A DNA stretch of 64,000 nucleotides from Clostridiales bacterium (GTDB taxonomy: Bacteria; Bacillota; Clostridia; Lachnospirales; CAG-274). Position numbers and translations under genes: made by a program. Below, piece after piece: positions 52,994 through 62,584 of the stretch. The stretch spans positions 98,674-162,673 of the forward strand of contig JAHALF010000004.1 in NCBI GenBank assembly GCA_018371275.1. The letters are read 5' to 3'. The first letter of the stretch is position 1. Each line of letters starts with the position of its first letter. Under the pieces are notes generated by a model, which was not told the DNA's origin, did not search any database, and saw nothing but the letters and a program-made list of their open reading frames with translations.

Positions 52994-53881
52994 ATGAACT
53001 TAAATCAACTTTACTATTTTAAAACAATTGCAAATTTACAACATTTTAGAATAGCATCAGAAAAACTAAATATATCCCAGCCTAGCCTTAGTGCATCTAT
53101 GTCTAGTTTAGAAAAGGAATTAGGCATTGTACTTTTTGAAAAACAAGGAAGAAATATAAAATTAACAAAATATGGTGAAATATTTTTAGAATATGTTGAA
53201 AATTCTTTAGAAACTCTTGATGTTGGTATAAACAAAATTAAAACTTTAGCAAATAATACAGAAGGTAATATAGATATAGCTTATGTTTTTCCATTAGCCC
53301 CCTCTTATATTCCAAGGATAGTTAGAAAATTTTTAGATAAAAGCGAAAATAAAAATATTTCTTTTACTTTTAAACAAGGATTAACATCAGAAATTGTAGA
53401 TGGATTAAAAAATTCAAAATATGATTTAGGATTTTGCTCTTATATTGAAAATGAAGAAAATATCATTTTTGAACCTATAATAGAACAAGAGCTAGTTTTA
53501 ATAGTTCCTAAAAATCACCCCCTTTCTAACAAAAAAGAAATAAATATCAAAGAAATAGAAAAATATGAAGTTATAGTTTATTTTAAAAAAAGTGGCTTGG
53601 GTCAACTAACATATAAAATATTTAATGATAACAATATTAATCCAAATATTATTTTTGAAGGGGAAAATGAACATGCTATATTAGGATTAGTAGCAGAAAA
53701 TTTTGGAATAGCATTAGTTGGAAAAACTCCTCTACTAAAAAATAGTAACGTAAAACAAATAAAAGTTAAAGAACTTGATTATAAAAGATATATATATTTA
53801 GCATATATAAAAAATAGATATTTTCCACCAGCTGTAAAAAAATTTTTAGAATATGTAAAAAAAATTCCTTCTTCACTATAA
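52994..53881 (+). CDS. LysR-family regulator of the quinate/shikimate-like locus
   Basis: A 295-aa LTTR. N-terminal wHTH: LNQLYYFKTIANLQHFRIASEKLNISQPSLSASMSSLE (key A-x-x-L-x-I-S-Q-P-S-L-S). The effector domain (about 90-290) has the CysB/CbbR-type periplasmic-binding fold pattern (EGNIDIAYVFPLAPSYIPRIV). Divergent orientation to the aroD operon and the palindrome between them point to control of that operon; Listeria QuiR is a known analogue. The ATG at 52994 follows GGAGGTG at a somewhat long spacing. Confidence 0.9.
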   Translation: MNLNQLYYFKTIANLQHFRIASEKLNISQPSLSASMSSLEKELGIVLFEKQGRNIKLTKYGEIFLEYVENSLETLDVGINKIKTLANNTEGNIDIAYVFPLAPSYIPRIVRKFLDKSENKNISFTFKQGLTSEIVDGLKNSKYDLGFCSYIENEENIIFEPIIEQELVLIVPKNHPLSNKKEINIKEIEKYEVIVYFKKSGLGQLTYKIFNDNNINPNIIFEGENEHAILGLVAENFGIALVGKTPLLKNSNVKQIKVKELDYKRYIYLAYIKNRYFPPAVKKFLEYVKKIPSSL

Positions 53882-53966
53882 TTATATTCTTGACAAAGTC
53901 TTATTTTATAAATATACTATTAACTTGTAAATATGTTTATTTTGTAATAAGGAGAAGAATATACTA

Positions 53967-55331
53967 ATGTCAAATAATAATTCAAATAAAAAAACTAAAA
54001 CTTTAGCTATAAAAATGGGTATATCTTTAGGCCTTGGTGTTATCGTTGGGCTTATTCTTATGTTTTTAAGGGAATCTCTTTTAAACTCCAGTTATTCTTA
54101 TGTTTGGGATATAATAAATAGACTTTTATTTCAAGACATAAGTGTACCAGAAGGTAAAAATAGTATTGGATTGTTTTATATTTTAGGTCAACTTTTTATA
54201 AACGCTTTACAACTTGTTATAGTACCTTTAATATTTTCTTCAATAGCTCTTTCTATGTGTCAAATTAAAGATAATAAAAAATTTGGTAGAATAGCTGGTA
54301 AAACTGTATCTAATTTTTTTATTATGTATTTATTAGCATTGGCATTAGCTTGCGTATTGGGACTAATTGCTCATAATTTAGGTATGTTTAAAGTTGAGAT
54401 AAGTAATATTGCTTCATCTCAAATTACTGATTCTAATTCAAACCCTTTAATGATTATTTTAGATGCAATACCTAGTAATTTTTTAAGTGTTTTTACAACA
54501 AATTCTAAAGTGCTTTCAATAGTGTTTTTAGCAATTATAACTGGTATTTGTATAAATAAATTAGATAACAAAATATTAGTTATTAAAAGTATTTTACAAG
54601 ATATTAATAGTATAGTTTCTGAGTTTTTAAGTTTTATTATTAATAAATTTAGCCCCATTGCTATTTTTATACTTATTTCAAGAACATTTGCTATATATGG
54701 TGTAGAACATTTAAAACCTGCTATTTCTTATATGATAGTTACAACTATAGGATGTTTAATATTTTTTACTTTAGGATATCCTTTATATATTTATATTAAA
54801 ACAAAATTAAGTCCTTTTATTTTTATTAAAAAAATGAGTAAAGTTGCTCTTTTAGGTATTTCTGCTTCATCATCTGCTGCTGCTTTGTCATTAAATGAAA
54901 AAACTTGTGAGGAAGAACTTGGTATAAATAAAGAAATAATTTCTTTTACACTTCCATTAGGTATGACAATTAATATGAATGGTACAGCAATAATGCAAGT
55001 TATAGCAACAGTATTTATAGCATCTAGTGCTGGATATAATATAAATACTTTTGATATTATTTTAATCTCATTTCTAACATTAATGGCATCTATTGGGACC
55101 CCATCTATACCTGGTTCGTCAACTATTATTTTATTTTCTATACTAACTGGTATGGGATATAATAACGAGTCAAGTTTAATAGCCTATTCCTTAATTATTG
55201 CTATTAATAGACCAATGGATATGCTAGTAACTGCATTAAATGTTGTTGGTGATGCTGCCACTGCTTTAATTGTTTCAAAATCTGAAAATAACTTAGATGA
55301 AAACATTTATAAAAAACAATCTCTTAAATAG
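53967..55331 (+). CDS. Dicarboxylate/amino acid:cation symporter (SDF/DAACS family)
   Basis: Na+-coupled symporter of 454 aa with the glutamate-transporter fold. It has eight TM helices, HP1 serine-rich GISASSSAAALSLNE, the TM7 Na+ motif NMNGTA, HP2 with SIGTPSIPGSS, and TM8 NRPMDMLVTALNVVGDAATAL. In TM8 the Asp that contacts the substrate amino group is kept, but the Arg that reads a side-chain carboxylate in GltPh appears to be Val, which argues for a neutral amino acid rather than a dicarboxylate. It lies 85 bp after the LysR gene; RBS AAGGAGAAG; terminator at 55366. Confidence 0.9.
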   Translation: MSNNNSNKKTKTLAIKMGISLGLGVIVGLILMFLRESLLNSSYSYVWDIINRLLFQDISVPEGKNSIGLFYILGQLFINALQLVIVPLIFSSIALSMCQIKDNKKFGRIAGKTVSNFFIMYLLALALACVLGLIAHNLGMFKVEISNIASSQITDSNSNPLMIILDAIPSNFLSVFTTNSKVLSIVFLAIITGICINKLDNKILVIKSILQDINSIVSEFLSFIINKFSPIAIFILISRTFAIYGVEHLKPAISYMIVTTIGCLIFFTLGYPLYIYIKTKLSPFIFIKKMSKVALLGISASSSAAALSLNEKTCEEELGINKEIISFTLPLGMTINMNGTAIMQVIATVFIASSAGYNINTFDIILISFLTLMASIGTPSIPGSSTIILFSILTGMGYNNESSLIAYSLIIAINRPMDMLVTALNVVGDAATALIVSKSENNLDENIYKKQSLK

Positions 55332-55365
55332 CATTTTAAAAATTATATAATCTAAAAAATTAAAT

Positions 55366-55392
55366 CAACCCCTTATGGGGTATTTTTTATTA
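55366..55392 (+). terminator. Intrinsic terminator of the SDF symporter gene
   Basis: A short stem, ACCCC-TTAT-GGGGT (55368-55381), is followed by ATTTTTTATT. It lies about 35 bp past the stop. The remainder of 55393-55501 is AT-rich and shows no gene. Confidence 0.75.
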
Positions 55393-55501
55393 TTAAAATA
55401 AATATATTTATTAATTTCATCATTATTTATATATTTTTAATAATAATATTAAATTATAATTTATTTTTTAGTACTAAAAAGTTGTTTTATTATAAAAATT
55501 A

Positions 55502-55546
55502 ATAAAAAAATAACAATCCGTAATTTTATTATAAAGGACTGTTATT
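55502..55546 (-). terminator. Intrinsic terminator of the phospholipase C locus
   Basis: AATAACAATCC and GGACTGTTATT pair with one mismatch around a 14-nt loop. On the minus strand the hairpin is followed by a seven-T run, placing it about 45 bp past the phospholipase stop (55592). Confidence 0.75.
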
Positions 55547-55591
55547 TTATGTGGTAATTATTTATTATATAGATAAAATATAATAATTAGT

Positions 55592-57471
55592 TTACATATT
55601 TGGCTTTAATCCCAATTCAGTTATTGTATATTCTTGAACATTTCCAGTAAGTTTTTCTCCTAATATAGGGGCATTTATATCTATATATTGTGGTTCTTTA
55701 TGATTTATTCTTATTATATCACCATATTCGTAATTGATATTTTCTAGTTTATTTAACTCAATATTTATTGGAAACATATCCCAATATATCCTTGAAGTTC
55801 CTTTTATAAGATAATCTTTTGAAAAAATTTCTATTTCTATATAATGTCCAGAACCAATAAAGTCACGTGTTCCAAAATTACGACCTACCCTATTAGCTAA
55901 AGATATTTTATTATTATCTAATATTAATTCAAAAGAGCCACCACCAGAACCAGAGATTTTAATTGATGAATTATTAATAGGTAATCCTAAACTTTTTAAT
56001 CCATTATCTGTTAGTTCATATAACTCTGTTTCCAATTCTTGAGTTTTTCCATTTACATTTAATCTAAAGGGCTCTTTATGATAAATTTGAAGAATATCTC
56101 CTACATCAAATTTTGTAAAGTTAATATAATCAAATTTATAATCAGAAGGTACGTCGCTACCATTTAATTTAATAGATTTTTTTTCATTTCTATTTTTATC
56201 CAGTAATTTTAGTTCAAAAAATTCATCATTAAATCCAGCGTGTATTGGGTCATTAATTCTATTAGTTAAATATAAATAATTATTATTATAATCAATATTT
56301 ATTCTTAGTCCTTCTACCCTTTTATCTCCATCATAATTAACTCCACCTACACTTATATATTCACTAGTTCCAAAATCATTTTTTGATATTATACTATTTA
56401 TTAAACCACTTCCAGGGAAATCGGCTACTATAATTCCAACTCTACCTTGATTATTATTTATATTTGATGTAGTCAATATGTTTGTTCCTTCAAAAAGGAT
56501 ATCATTTAATGGTCCTCTAGGAAAATCTGGATACCAACCATTAAATGCAGGACCTACTAGTCCTGTGGCAAGTCTTGGTGCAGACATTTCTGGTGATGAT
56601 TGTCCGCTAGCTACAAAGTAAGGAAATGAACCACCAGATGCACTAAGATAATTTATATATATTTTATTTATATCACCATTTCTAGCTTTATCTAAATGAT
56701 TTTTTATGTCTTCCCATTTATAATATAAACTCCAGTTAGTATCTATATTATAATTATCTTGTTTATCTGTATTTCTATAACTAAGGCCAACATTAGAAGC
56801 AAACACATCATTAAATACAACAATTTTACCTCTAACATCACCTAATTTAGGATTACTTGTGTAGTTATCATAATTTTGCCAAAAATATTTAAAATATTTG
56901 CTTTCATATTCTTTTAATTTTTGATGAAACTCAATATCTGAATATTTACTATTTTCTTGTTTTATTCTCATAAATACTGCTTCTGTAGGATTATCCTCTA
57001 AAAAGCTAGATACAGTGCTTAATACATCATCAAAATTATACTTTAATCCAATTGGACCATGATTAATTTTATATACTTTAATCCAATTGGACCATGATTA
57101 ATTTTAAATTGATTTCCATCATAATTACATCTTATATCTAAAAATCTAATTCCAGAATCTAATTGTCCTCTTAAAGACATAGCTTGAGTTCTAACCATAT
57201 GGGTTAGTTCGTAATTTGCCATAGTATCATGAGTACCAGGAACAGACAATTCACTTATATTTTTGTTAGAATCTATAAATGCCATCCAGTTTTGGTTATT
57301 AGCAATATTATTACTAACTGAATGAGAATAATAGTACCCATCATTGTAATTTTTAGCAGGCATTCTAGATTCTTTTTCTGCTGATGCATATGTATTGTTA
57401 ACATTAATATTACATATAAATATAGCAGATAATACCCCAAAACATAATTTCTTTAGTTTATTTTTTGTCAT
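55592..57471 (-). pseudogene. Secreted phosphatidylinositol-specific phospholipase C, frameshifted by a 35-bp duplication
   Basis: Two frames make one PI-PLC. The 5' frame (57471-57043) encodes a signal peptide (about 1-30) and the start of the PI-PLC X domain. It has the catalytic His in PGTHDTM, LDIRC (Asp and Arg) and the second His in NHGPIGLKY, then runs into IKLIMVQLD and stops. The 3' frame continues from the second half of the duplication as NFDDVLSTVSSFLEDNPTEAVFMRIKQ, the expected X-domain continuation, and ends at 55592. Removing one 35-bp copy joins them into a protein of about 614 aa. The C-terminal part contains two tandem modules each ending in GDI-hydrophobic-x-I-x-HKEP (about 110 aa apart), resembling the Mucin_bdg module. 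As assembled, only a truncated product is made. Confidence 0.92.
57037..57106. repeat. Perfect 35-bp tandem duplication inside the phospholipase gene
   Basis: Bases 57037-57071 are repeated exactly at 57072-57106. The unit contains the HGPIG codons around the second catalytic His. Because 35 is not a multiple of three, it shifts the frame by two. On each side the match ends at once, so it is a clean two-copy array. Confidence 0.97.
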
Positions 57472-57964
57472 ATATATCTCCTTTATAAATTAATTAAAAT
57501 GTAGTTTTAATTTATCTATTTATTTTATAGAATAAGTAATATTTTGGTAAATTTCATACTATATTTATACTATACTACATATAATTTGTCAATGATTTTT
57601 ATATATTTTAAAATTATATATATAGAAATATTAGATTAATTAAATAATATTATGGCTACTAAAGTATATGATTCATCTATTATATTTATCCTAATTTTTT
57701 AATATCTACTTTTTCATATAATAATTTTGATAAAAAGTTTATAATAAATTTATATTTTTTATATAGAAACATTTTTTCACTTACTTTGTTTAAATATTTT
57801 TAAATTTAAAAGTACCCTTGAAAATCAAGGGTACTTAATCTTTTTGTAGTTTTAGGAGGTATAGCTGGAAGCATTATTAAAAATCTTCCAGCTATACCAT
57901 TATCCTAGGAAATCTATATTTTATAAAAAATCTCACATACTTCTTTTATTGAACTCGAAATTTT
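57472..57964. other. 493-bp gap with two strong hairpins
   Basis: Near its right end lie two perfect inverted repeats. One is a 12-bp stem (57810-57821 with 57825-57836, core AAGTACCCTTGA), flanked by T-rich sequence on both strands and probably the terminator of the large secreted protein gene. The other is a 14-bp stem (57858-57871 with 57885-57898, core GGTATAGCTGGAAG) with a 13-nt loop and no T-run. The rest is AT-rich with no gene seen; it should hold the phospholipase promoter. Confidence 0.8.
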
Positions 57965-60900
57965 CTATTCACTTAATTGTTTCGTTGTATCTTCATAAAA
58001 ATTCAGTTCACTACCACAGAAGTACATATCTTTTTCATTACCACTATTTCCATAAGATTCTAGACCTTGAATCTTAATATATTGGTATGCATCTTGAGAA
58101 TTTAATTCAATTTCTTTTGGATTCTTATCACTACTAAGTTCTTTGTTCTCCAAAATTCTAGTCCAGTTAGTTCCATCGTTACTTCCATAAACATCAATTG
58201 TTTTCCATTGACCATTCATACCTCCTTTAGATGGAACATATTCTAATTTTGAAATATGTCTAGCTTTATCAAACTTAACAGAAATAAATTTATCGTCTTT
58301 AACATTCCATTTAGAGTGCCATTTTGTATTGTAATTACCATCAATTAAGTTTTTAGCAGCCTGATCACCATTATTTTGTTCACTACTAAATTTATCTAAT
58401 GTTACATATTGTAATGGTAAATATTTTGCATTTTCAGGATGTATATCTTCAGTAAATGTAAAACTTTCTATTTCACTAGCTAAATATACACCATTTGGTG
58501 CAAAACGTACAGAAACTGTAGTATCACCATCGAAACGTACCTCATTATTTACACCATCTTGTGGATAATTTTGCCATTCATCATTTTCATTCTTTTTGTA
58601 TTGAAGATTTTTAACATTACCAAGGAGAACATTTTCGTTATCGTTTAAATATATATTTTTAGGTTTTTCTTGTGTTAATATATCTATTTTATATACACTT
58701 GTAAGATCTTTTAAACTAACTAAAATATCATTTTCAGCTGTAATAGCATTTAAATCTTCATCACTTAGCTTAATAATATGATCTCTAGATTCTTTCCAAG
58801 TTTGACCACCGTCTACGCTATAACGCACTTCGATATCCTTATCTTTTAACTTTTCAGTCACAACAATAGAACCTGCATTATCACCATCAAAAGAGAAACT
58901 TGCGATACGAGAGTGATCTTTTTCTAAAATTGCTCTAGCAACATCACCTGCTACCCATGGCTGTCTTGTCTTAGCATAATCTTCAGCTGTTAAGTCTTTT
59001 TCATTTTTTCTTAAAGCATATGCTTCTTCCAAAGCACTTTGACGCTCAATATAGAATCCACCAAGATGATTTGTTTCAGTAATTTTGCCTGATAATGTAA
59101 TTTCTCTTAATAAATCGTCCATAACCATTGGATAGTACTTAAATCCTGAAATAATTTCTTGACTAAATTTAAAAGCCTCTTCACTTGATAGATTTTCATT
59201 ATTTAAACGAATGTCTAATAAACCATACCATGCATCAAGAAATTTAGGTTGTTTATCTAACGCCAAGCGTAAAACCTTTTCTTTATCATCTGTATTTTTA
59301 TAACTGTTGGCAAGAAGTGTATACAATTTAGCTTCTACATATTTATCCCAATCACCTTCTAAAACGTCTGTTGTCAACATAATATAGCTAGACGCACGAT
59401 TACGGTTAGTATCAATATTACCTAGTTTTCGACGATTACCCCAACCTAGCATGTAGTCATCAAACTCACTTGATGTTTCACGCCAACTCCAAGCGTTATT
59501 TTGGATTTGCCATTCATATTGTCCTTTATGGTCTGCCCCACCATTTTTATTCCATTGCCATGTAATAGCTGCAGCATGTGCTGGCTGTCCACAAGTAGTA
59601 GAAGGTCTACCAAATACTTCTGCTAAGTTTGTATATGTCTTAGCATAAGAACCACATACACCACCTTCTTCCCAAACAGTCCAAGAACGGACTAATCCTT
59701 TAGTGCCATACTTAGCATCATCATCAAAGTTTCCAAGCTCTTCTAATTTATATTTTTCTTCCCATTTAGCTTTATTTTCTTCATTATAGTATTTCTCGTT
59801 TTCATATTCCCATGGATATTTCTTATTATGAACAAACATATAAGAATCCAAGAAATTCTTATTTTTGTTTGAATCTTGTTTAGCCCAATCTAAGACATAT
59901 TTATATAACCAAGTAAATTCATCTTCATGCATACGTGAATCTACTACCCAACGCATCATAGGCACAGATAACTCTCTAAATTGTTTAGCTGACCACTTAG
60001 CATTTGACATATTACGATTTTCTGCTAAATTTGCAGCTTCATCCATTGGTCCATTGTCTTTAGAAAGTTCTTTGTATGTATTATAACGCCTTACTGGATC
60101 CTCAGAATATGGTTTACTTGATGTTTGCCAAAATTTTACACCATTTGGATTTGCGTATACAGAGGCTACAGAAATAGCTAAACGCAAATTGAATTTATCA
60201 TCTGTTTGATCTTTAAAATCATCTTTATGTGCATTATATAATTTACCAAAGGCAATAAGAGAATTCTTATAATTCCCCTGTGCTGGTTTTGGACCACCAT
60301 TGATGTAATAATATAAAGAATTATCTTCATTATTAATTAAATAATTCATTGCATCTTTATATTTACCTTCTTCCATTTTATATACTTCATTGATAGTATA
60401 AAAACCAGCACGATTTACAAGCTCACGTTGATATATTTTATTAATATTCTCTTTAACTTGTCCTACATCATTGTAATTAATTTTACTTAATTCTTGGTCA
60501 TATTCAGCCAAAGGCTTTATAGGAGCTGAATATGAATCTAATGGGTTGTAGTCTTTTGTAGCAAAACCAGCATTTGCATAAACAACATGATCTTTTGTAG
60601 CTGATCCATTATCTTCAGCATAAAGTTTAATATACTTTTTACCCTGCATGTCCAAATTTACATATACTGACTCTAAACCTACAACGCCACTTTGATAGAT
60701 TGTTTGCCAACTCTTTTCATCATCTTTATTATCAGATACAGAAATTGTAAATTTTACTCCATTTCCACCGCCAGTTCTTGTATCTACACCAAGATAACCT
60801 ACAAAGTTAGTATATGTATCTTTATACTTACTAACATCATAGATAACTGTTGATGTTGCATGGGCAAAAATTCCCTTTGGAAATGTTACTTTTTCACCAT

Positions 60901-61546
60901 TAATTTGAACCTGCAATCCATTTCCATTTTCTTTCATTTCTGTATTTTGATCTTTACCAAATCTTCCATATCCAACCCTTACTGATGCTTCTTTCTCATC
61001 TGAAAGATACTTAATTTTTTCATTATTTAATTGTTGGCTTTCTGATATAGGTAAAACTTTTTCCTCAAAGGTTTCTGTTGCACTTTCTTCCTCTGTACCT
61101 GGTATTTCTTCTTCTACATTAGCTGGAATACTAATAATCCTTTTAGTCACATCATATGTTTCACTATCATCTGTTGGAGAAGAAATCATATATGTAACTT
61201 CATATACTGACCCTACGTCTCCAACATTTAACATACCACTGTTATCATATTGGAATGTTTCATCATCCATATTCATTACACTTTTTACACTAACTGTTAG
61301 TTCTACACCTTCTGAATTGGTAACACTAACATTCTCAAGTAAATTAATTGTAGTATTTTCCTCTACTCCAAAAGTTTCTACTTCAAAATTTTGATCGCCA
61401 TCAATGTTTTCAATTTGAAACATTCCTTCTCCTTGAGTACCTTCAAATCTTTTGATTTCCTCAGCTTGAGCATATGAAACAAATGAAGGTAATAATAGCG
61501 AAAAAGCCAATACACTAGATAATGTTTTTAATTTTTTTCTTTTCAT
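57965..61546 (-). CDS. Large secreted protein: NPCBM, transglutaminase-like Cys-His core, F5/8 type C domain
   Basis: A 1193-aa exported protein. Signal peptide (about 1-28, ending SYAQAEE); Ig-like region (about 60-150); NPCBM carbohydrate-binding domain (about 190-330, with FPKGIFAHATSTVIYDVSKY and KYIKLYAEDNG). A helical core (about 350-830) follows, whose EEGGVCGSYAKTYTNLAEVFG and GQPAHAAAITW motifs look like the Cys and His of a transglutaminase-like/papain fold. Beta-rich repeats (about 870-1055) precede a C-terminal F5/8 type C (discoidin) domain (about 1060-1185, NLIDGNYNTKWHSKW). There is no sorting signal, so release rather than anchoring is likely. Codons are clearly less AT-biased than in neighbours, suggesting acquisition. 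A role on host or microbial glycoproteins is inferred, not shown. Confidence 0.85.
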   Translation of the reverse strand: MKRKKLKTLSSVLAFSLLLPSFVSYAQAEEIKRFEGTQGEGMFQIENIDGDQNFEVETFGVEENTTINLLENVSVTNSEGVELTVSVKSVMNMDDETFQYDNSGMLNVGDVGSVYEVTYMISSPTDDSETYDVTKRIISIPANVEEEIPGTEEESATETFEEKVLPISESQQLNNEKIKYLSDEKEASVRVGYGRFGKDQNTEMKENGNGLQVQINGEKVTFPKGIFAHATSTVIYDVSKYKDTYTNFVGYLGVDTRTGGGNGVKFTISVSDNKDDEKSWQTIYQSGVVGLESVYVNLDMQGKKYIKLYAEDNGSATKDHVVYANAGFATKDYNPLDSYSAPIKPLAEYDQELSKINYNDVGQVKENINKIYQRELVNRAGFYTINEVYKMEEGKYKDAMNYLINNEDNSLYYYINGGPKPAQGNYKNSLIAFGKLYNAHKDDFKDQTDDKFNLRLAISVASVYANPNGVKFWQTSSKPYSEDPVRRYNTYKELSKDNGPMDEAANLAENRNMSNAKWSAKQFRELSVPMMRWVVDSRMHEDEFTWLYKYVLDWAKQDSNKNKNFLDSYMFVHNKKYPWEYENEKYYNEENKAKWEEKYKLEELGNFDDDAKYGTKGLVRSWTVWEEGGVCGSYAKTYTNLAEVFGRPSTTCGQPAHAAAITWQWNKNGGADHKGQYEWQIQNNAWSWRETSSEFDDYMLGWGNRRKLGNIDTNRNRASSYIMLTTDVLEGDWDKYVEAKLYTLLANSYKNTDDKEKVLRLALDKQPKFLDAWYGLLDIRLNNENLSSEEAFKFSQEIISGFKYYPMVMDDLLREITLSGKITETNHLGGFYIERQSALEEAYALRKNEKDLTAEDYAKTRQPWVAGDVARAILEKDHSRIASFSFDGDNAGSIVVTEKLKDKDIEVRYSVDGGQTWKESRDHIIKLSDEDLNAITAENDILVSLKDLTSVYKIDILTQEKPKNIYLNDNENVLLGNVKNLQYKKNENDEWQNYPQDGVNNEVRFDGDTTVSVRFAPNGVYLASEIESFTFTEDIHPENAKYLPLQYVTLDKFSSEQNNGDQAAKNLIDGNYNTKWHSKWNVKDDKFISVKFDKARHISKLEYVPSKGGMNGQWKTIDVYGSNDGTNWTRILENKELSSDKNPKEIELNSQDAYQYIKIQGLESYGNSGNEKDMYFCGSELNFYEDTTKQLSE

Positions 61547-62199
61547 TTCTCCAATTCATTTCTACCCTAGTATTTACCATAGTTTATAATTTTATTGTAT
61601 ATTTTTTACTTGTATATTCTTATCACCACCTTTCATTATTAACCTTACACATCATTATAAATAATAATTGTCATTACCCATAGTTGTCTATTGATTATAT
61701 AAGGGATATTATCTTCTCTGTAAAATTATTATACTCTACAAGTTTTTTCATAATAAAATAATTTTTATCAAATATTAAAAGAAGAAAATAATATTCAACT
61801 AGATTATACCATATTTTGCCATAAATATTCAAGTATTTTAGAATTTTTTACTATTAAATATTTAAAATTTTTTATTAAATTTTAGTATAATATGTATATA
61901 TTGAAATTATTTGATAAAAAAATCATAAAATATTTACAAATCATGTTTATAAAAATACTTAATTATATATATAATTTACAAAAAAGTTATATGGTAGGGT
62001 ATACGTTGTAAATGTACCTATTTGGATAATTAAATGATTTAGGTTATTTGTAAATAGTTGTGGAGAATTTCTTAAAATTAAATTATAGTATTTATTTTCG
62101 TATTTAGAGTGAGTATTATATTAATTTATATAACTTTTCTCTTCCTTATATTATTTATAACAAAAAATTAAATAATAAAAAAAGTGCATACTGTTTAAC
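61547..62199. other. AT-rich non-coding stretch upstream of the large secreted protein gene
   Basis: No ORF, RNA gene or clear repeat could be supported. The part nearest the gene (61547-61760) presumably holds its promoter and leader; the ribosome-binding site GGAGAAATG is immediate. Confidence 0.5.
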
Positions 62200-62461
62200 T
62201 TTGGTTATTTTTTTAACCACCGCTAAAAACATTATACACCCAAAAAGTTTTATTTAAAAATGCTCGTCAACAATAATTGTATCTGAAAATTACGCTACTT
62301 AATTTTCAAATTACATAGCCATTTTTGGTTTTTAGAAGATCATAATACTTGGAGAGAAAAGGAATAGAACAATATTAATTACTAGCTTATAACAAAAAAA
62401 GACCCTTTACCAGTTTATTTATGAGTAGTTTTTTACTACACCAATAAGTTGGAAAGAGCCT
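62200..62461. mobile_element. Probable ISL3-family insertion sequence end (remnant)
   Basis: On the minus strand, 62461 begins GGCTCTTTCCAACTTATTGG followed by TGTAGT, which resembles the GGCTCTTT-type terminal inverted repeat of ISL3 elements, with the element extending towards lower coordinates. A small hairpin (GTAGT-AAAAA-ACTAC) and a 9-bp inverted repeat (62284-62292 with 62300-62308) lie inside. No matching opposite end and no transposase could be found, so this is at most a fragment. The left boundary is arbitrary. Confidence 0.4.
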
Positions 62462-62584
62462 AAAATATTAACTTTTTATGATATGGAGATGAGGAGAGCC
62501 TATCCCCTCTATCTCCTATAATCCTTGTATAATTAAGTGTTTTGTTTATATAATTTTATTTTTTTATGTTAGTTTACCCCTAGT

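Noticed and set aside
62462..62530. GGAGATGAGGAGAGCC...CCCCTCTATCTCC as a terminator or small RNA
   Set aside because: The stem is interrupted, has no T-run, and no gene ends next to it; too weak to list as a feature.
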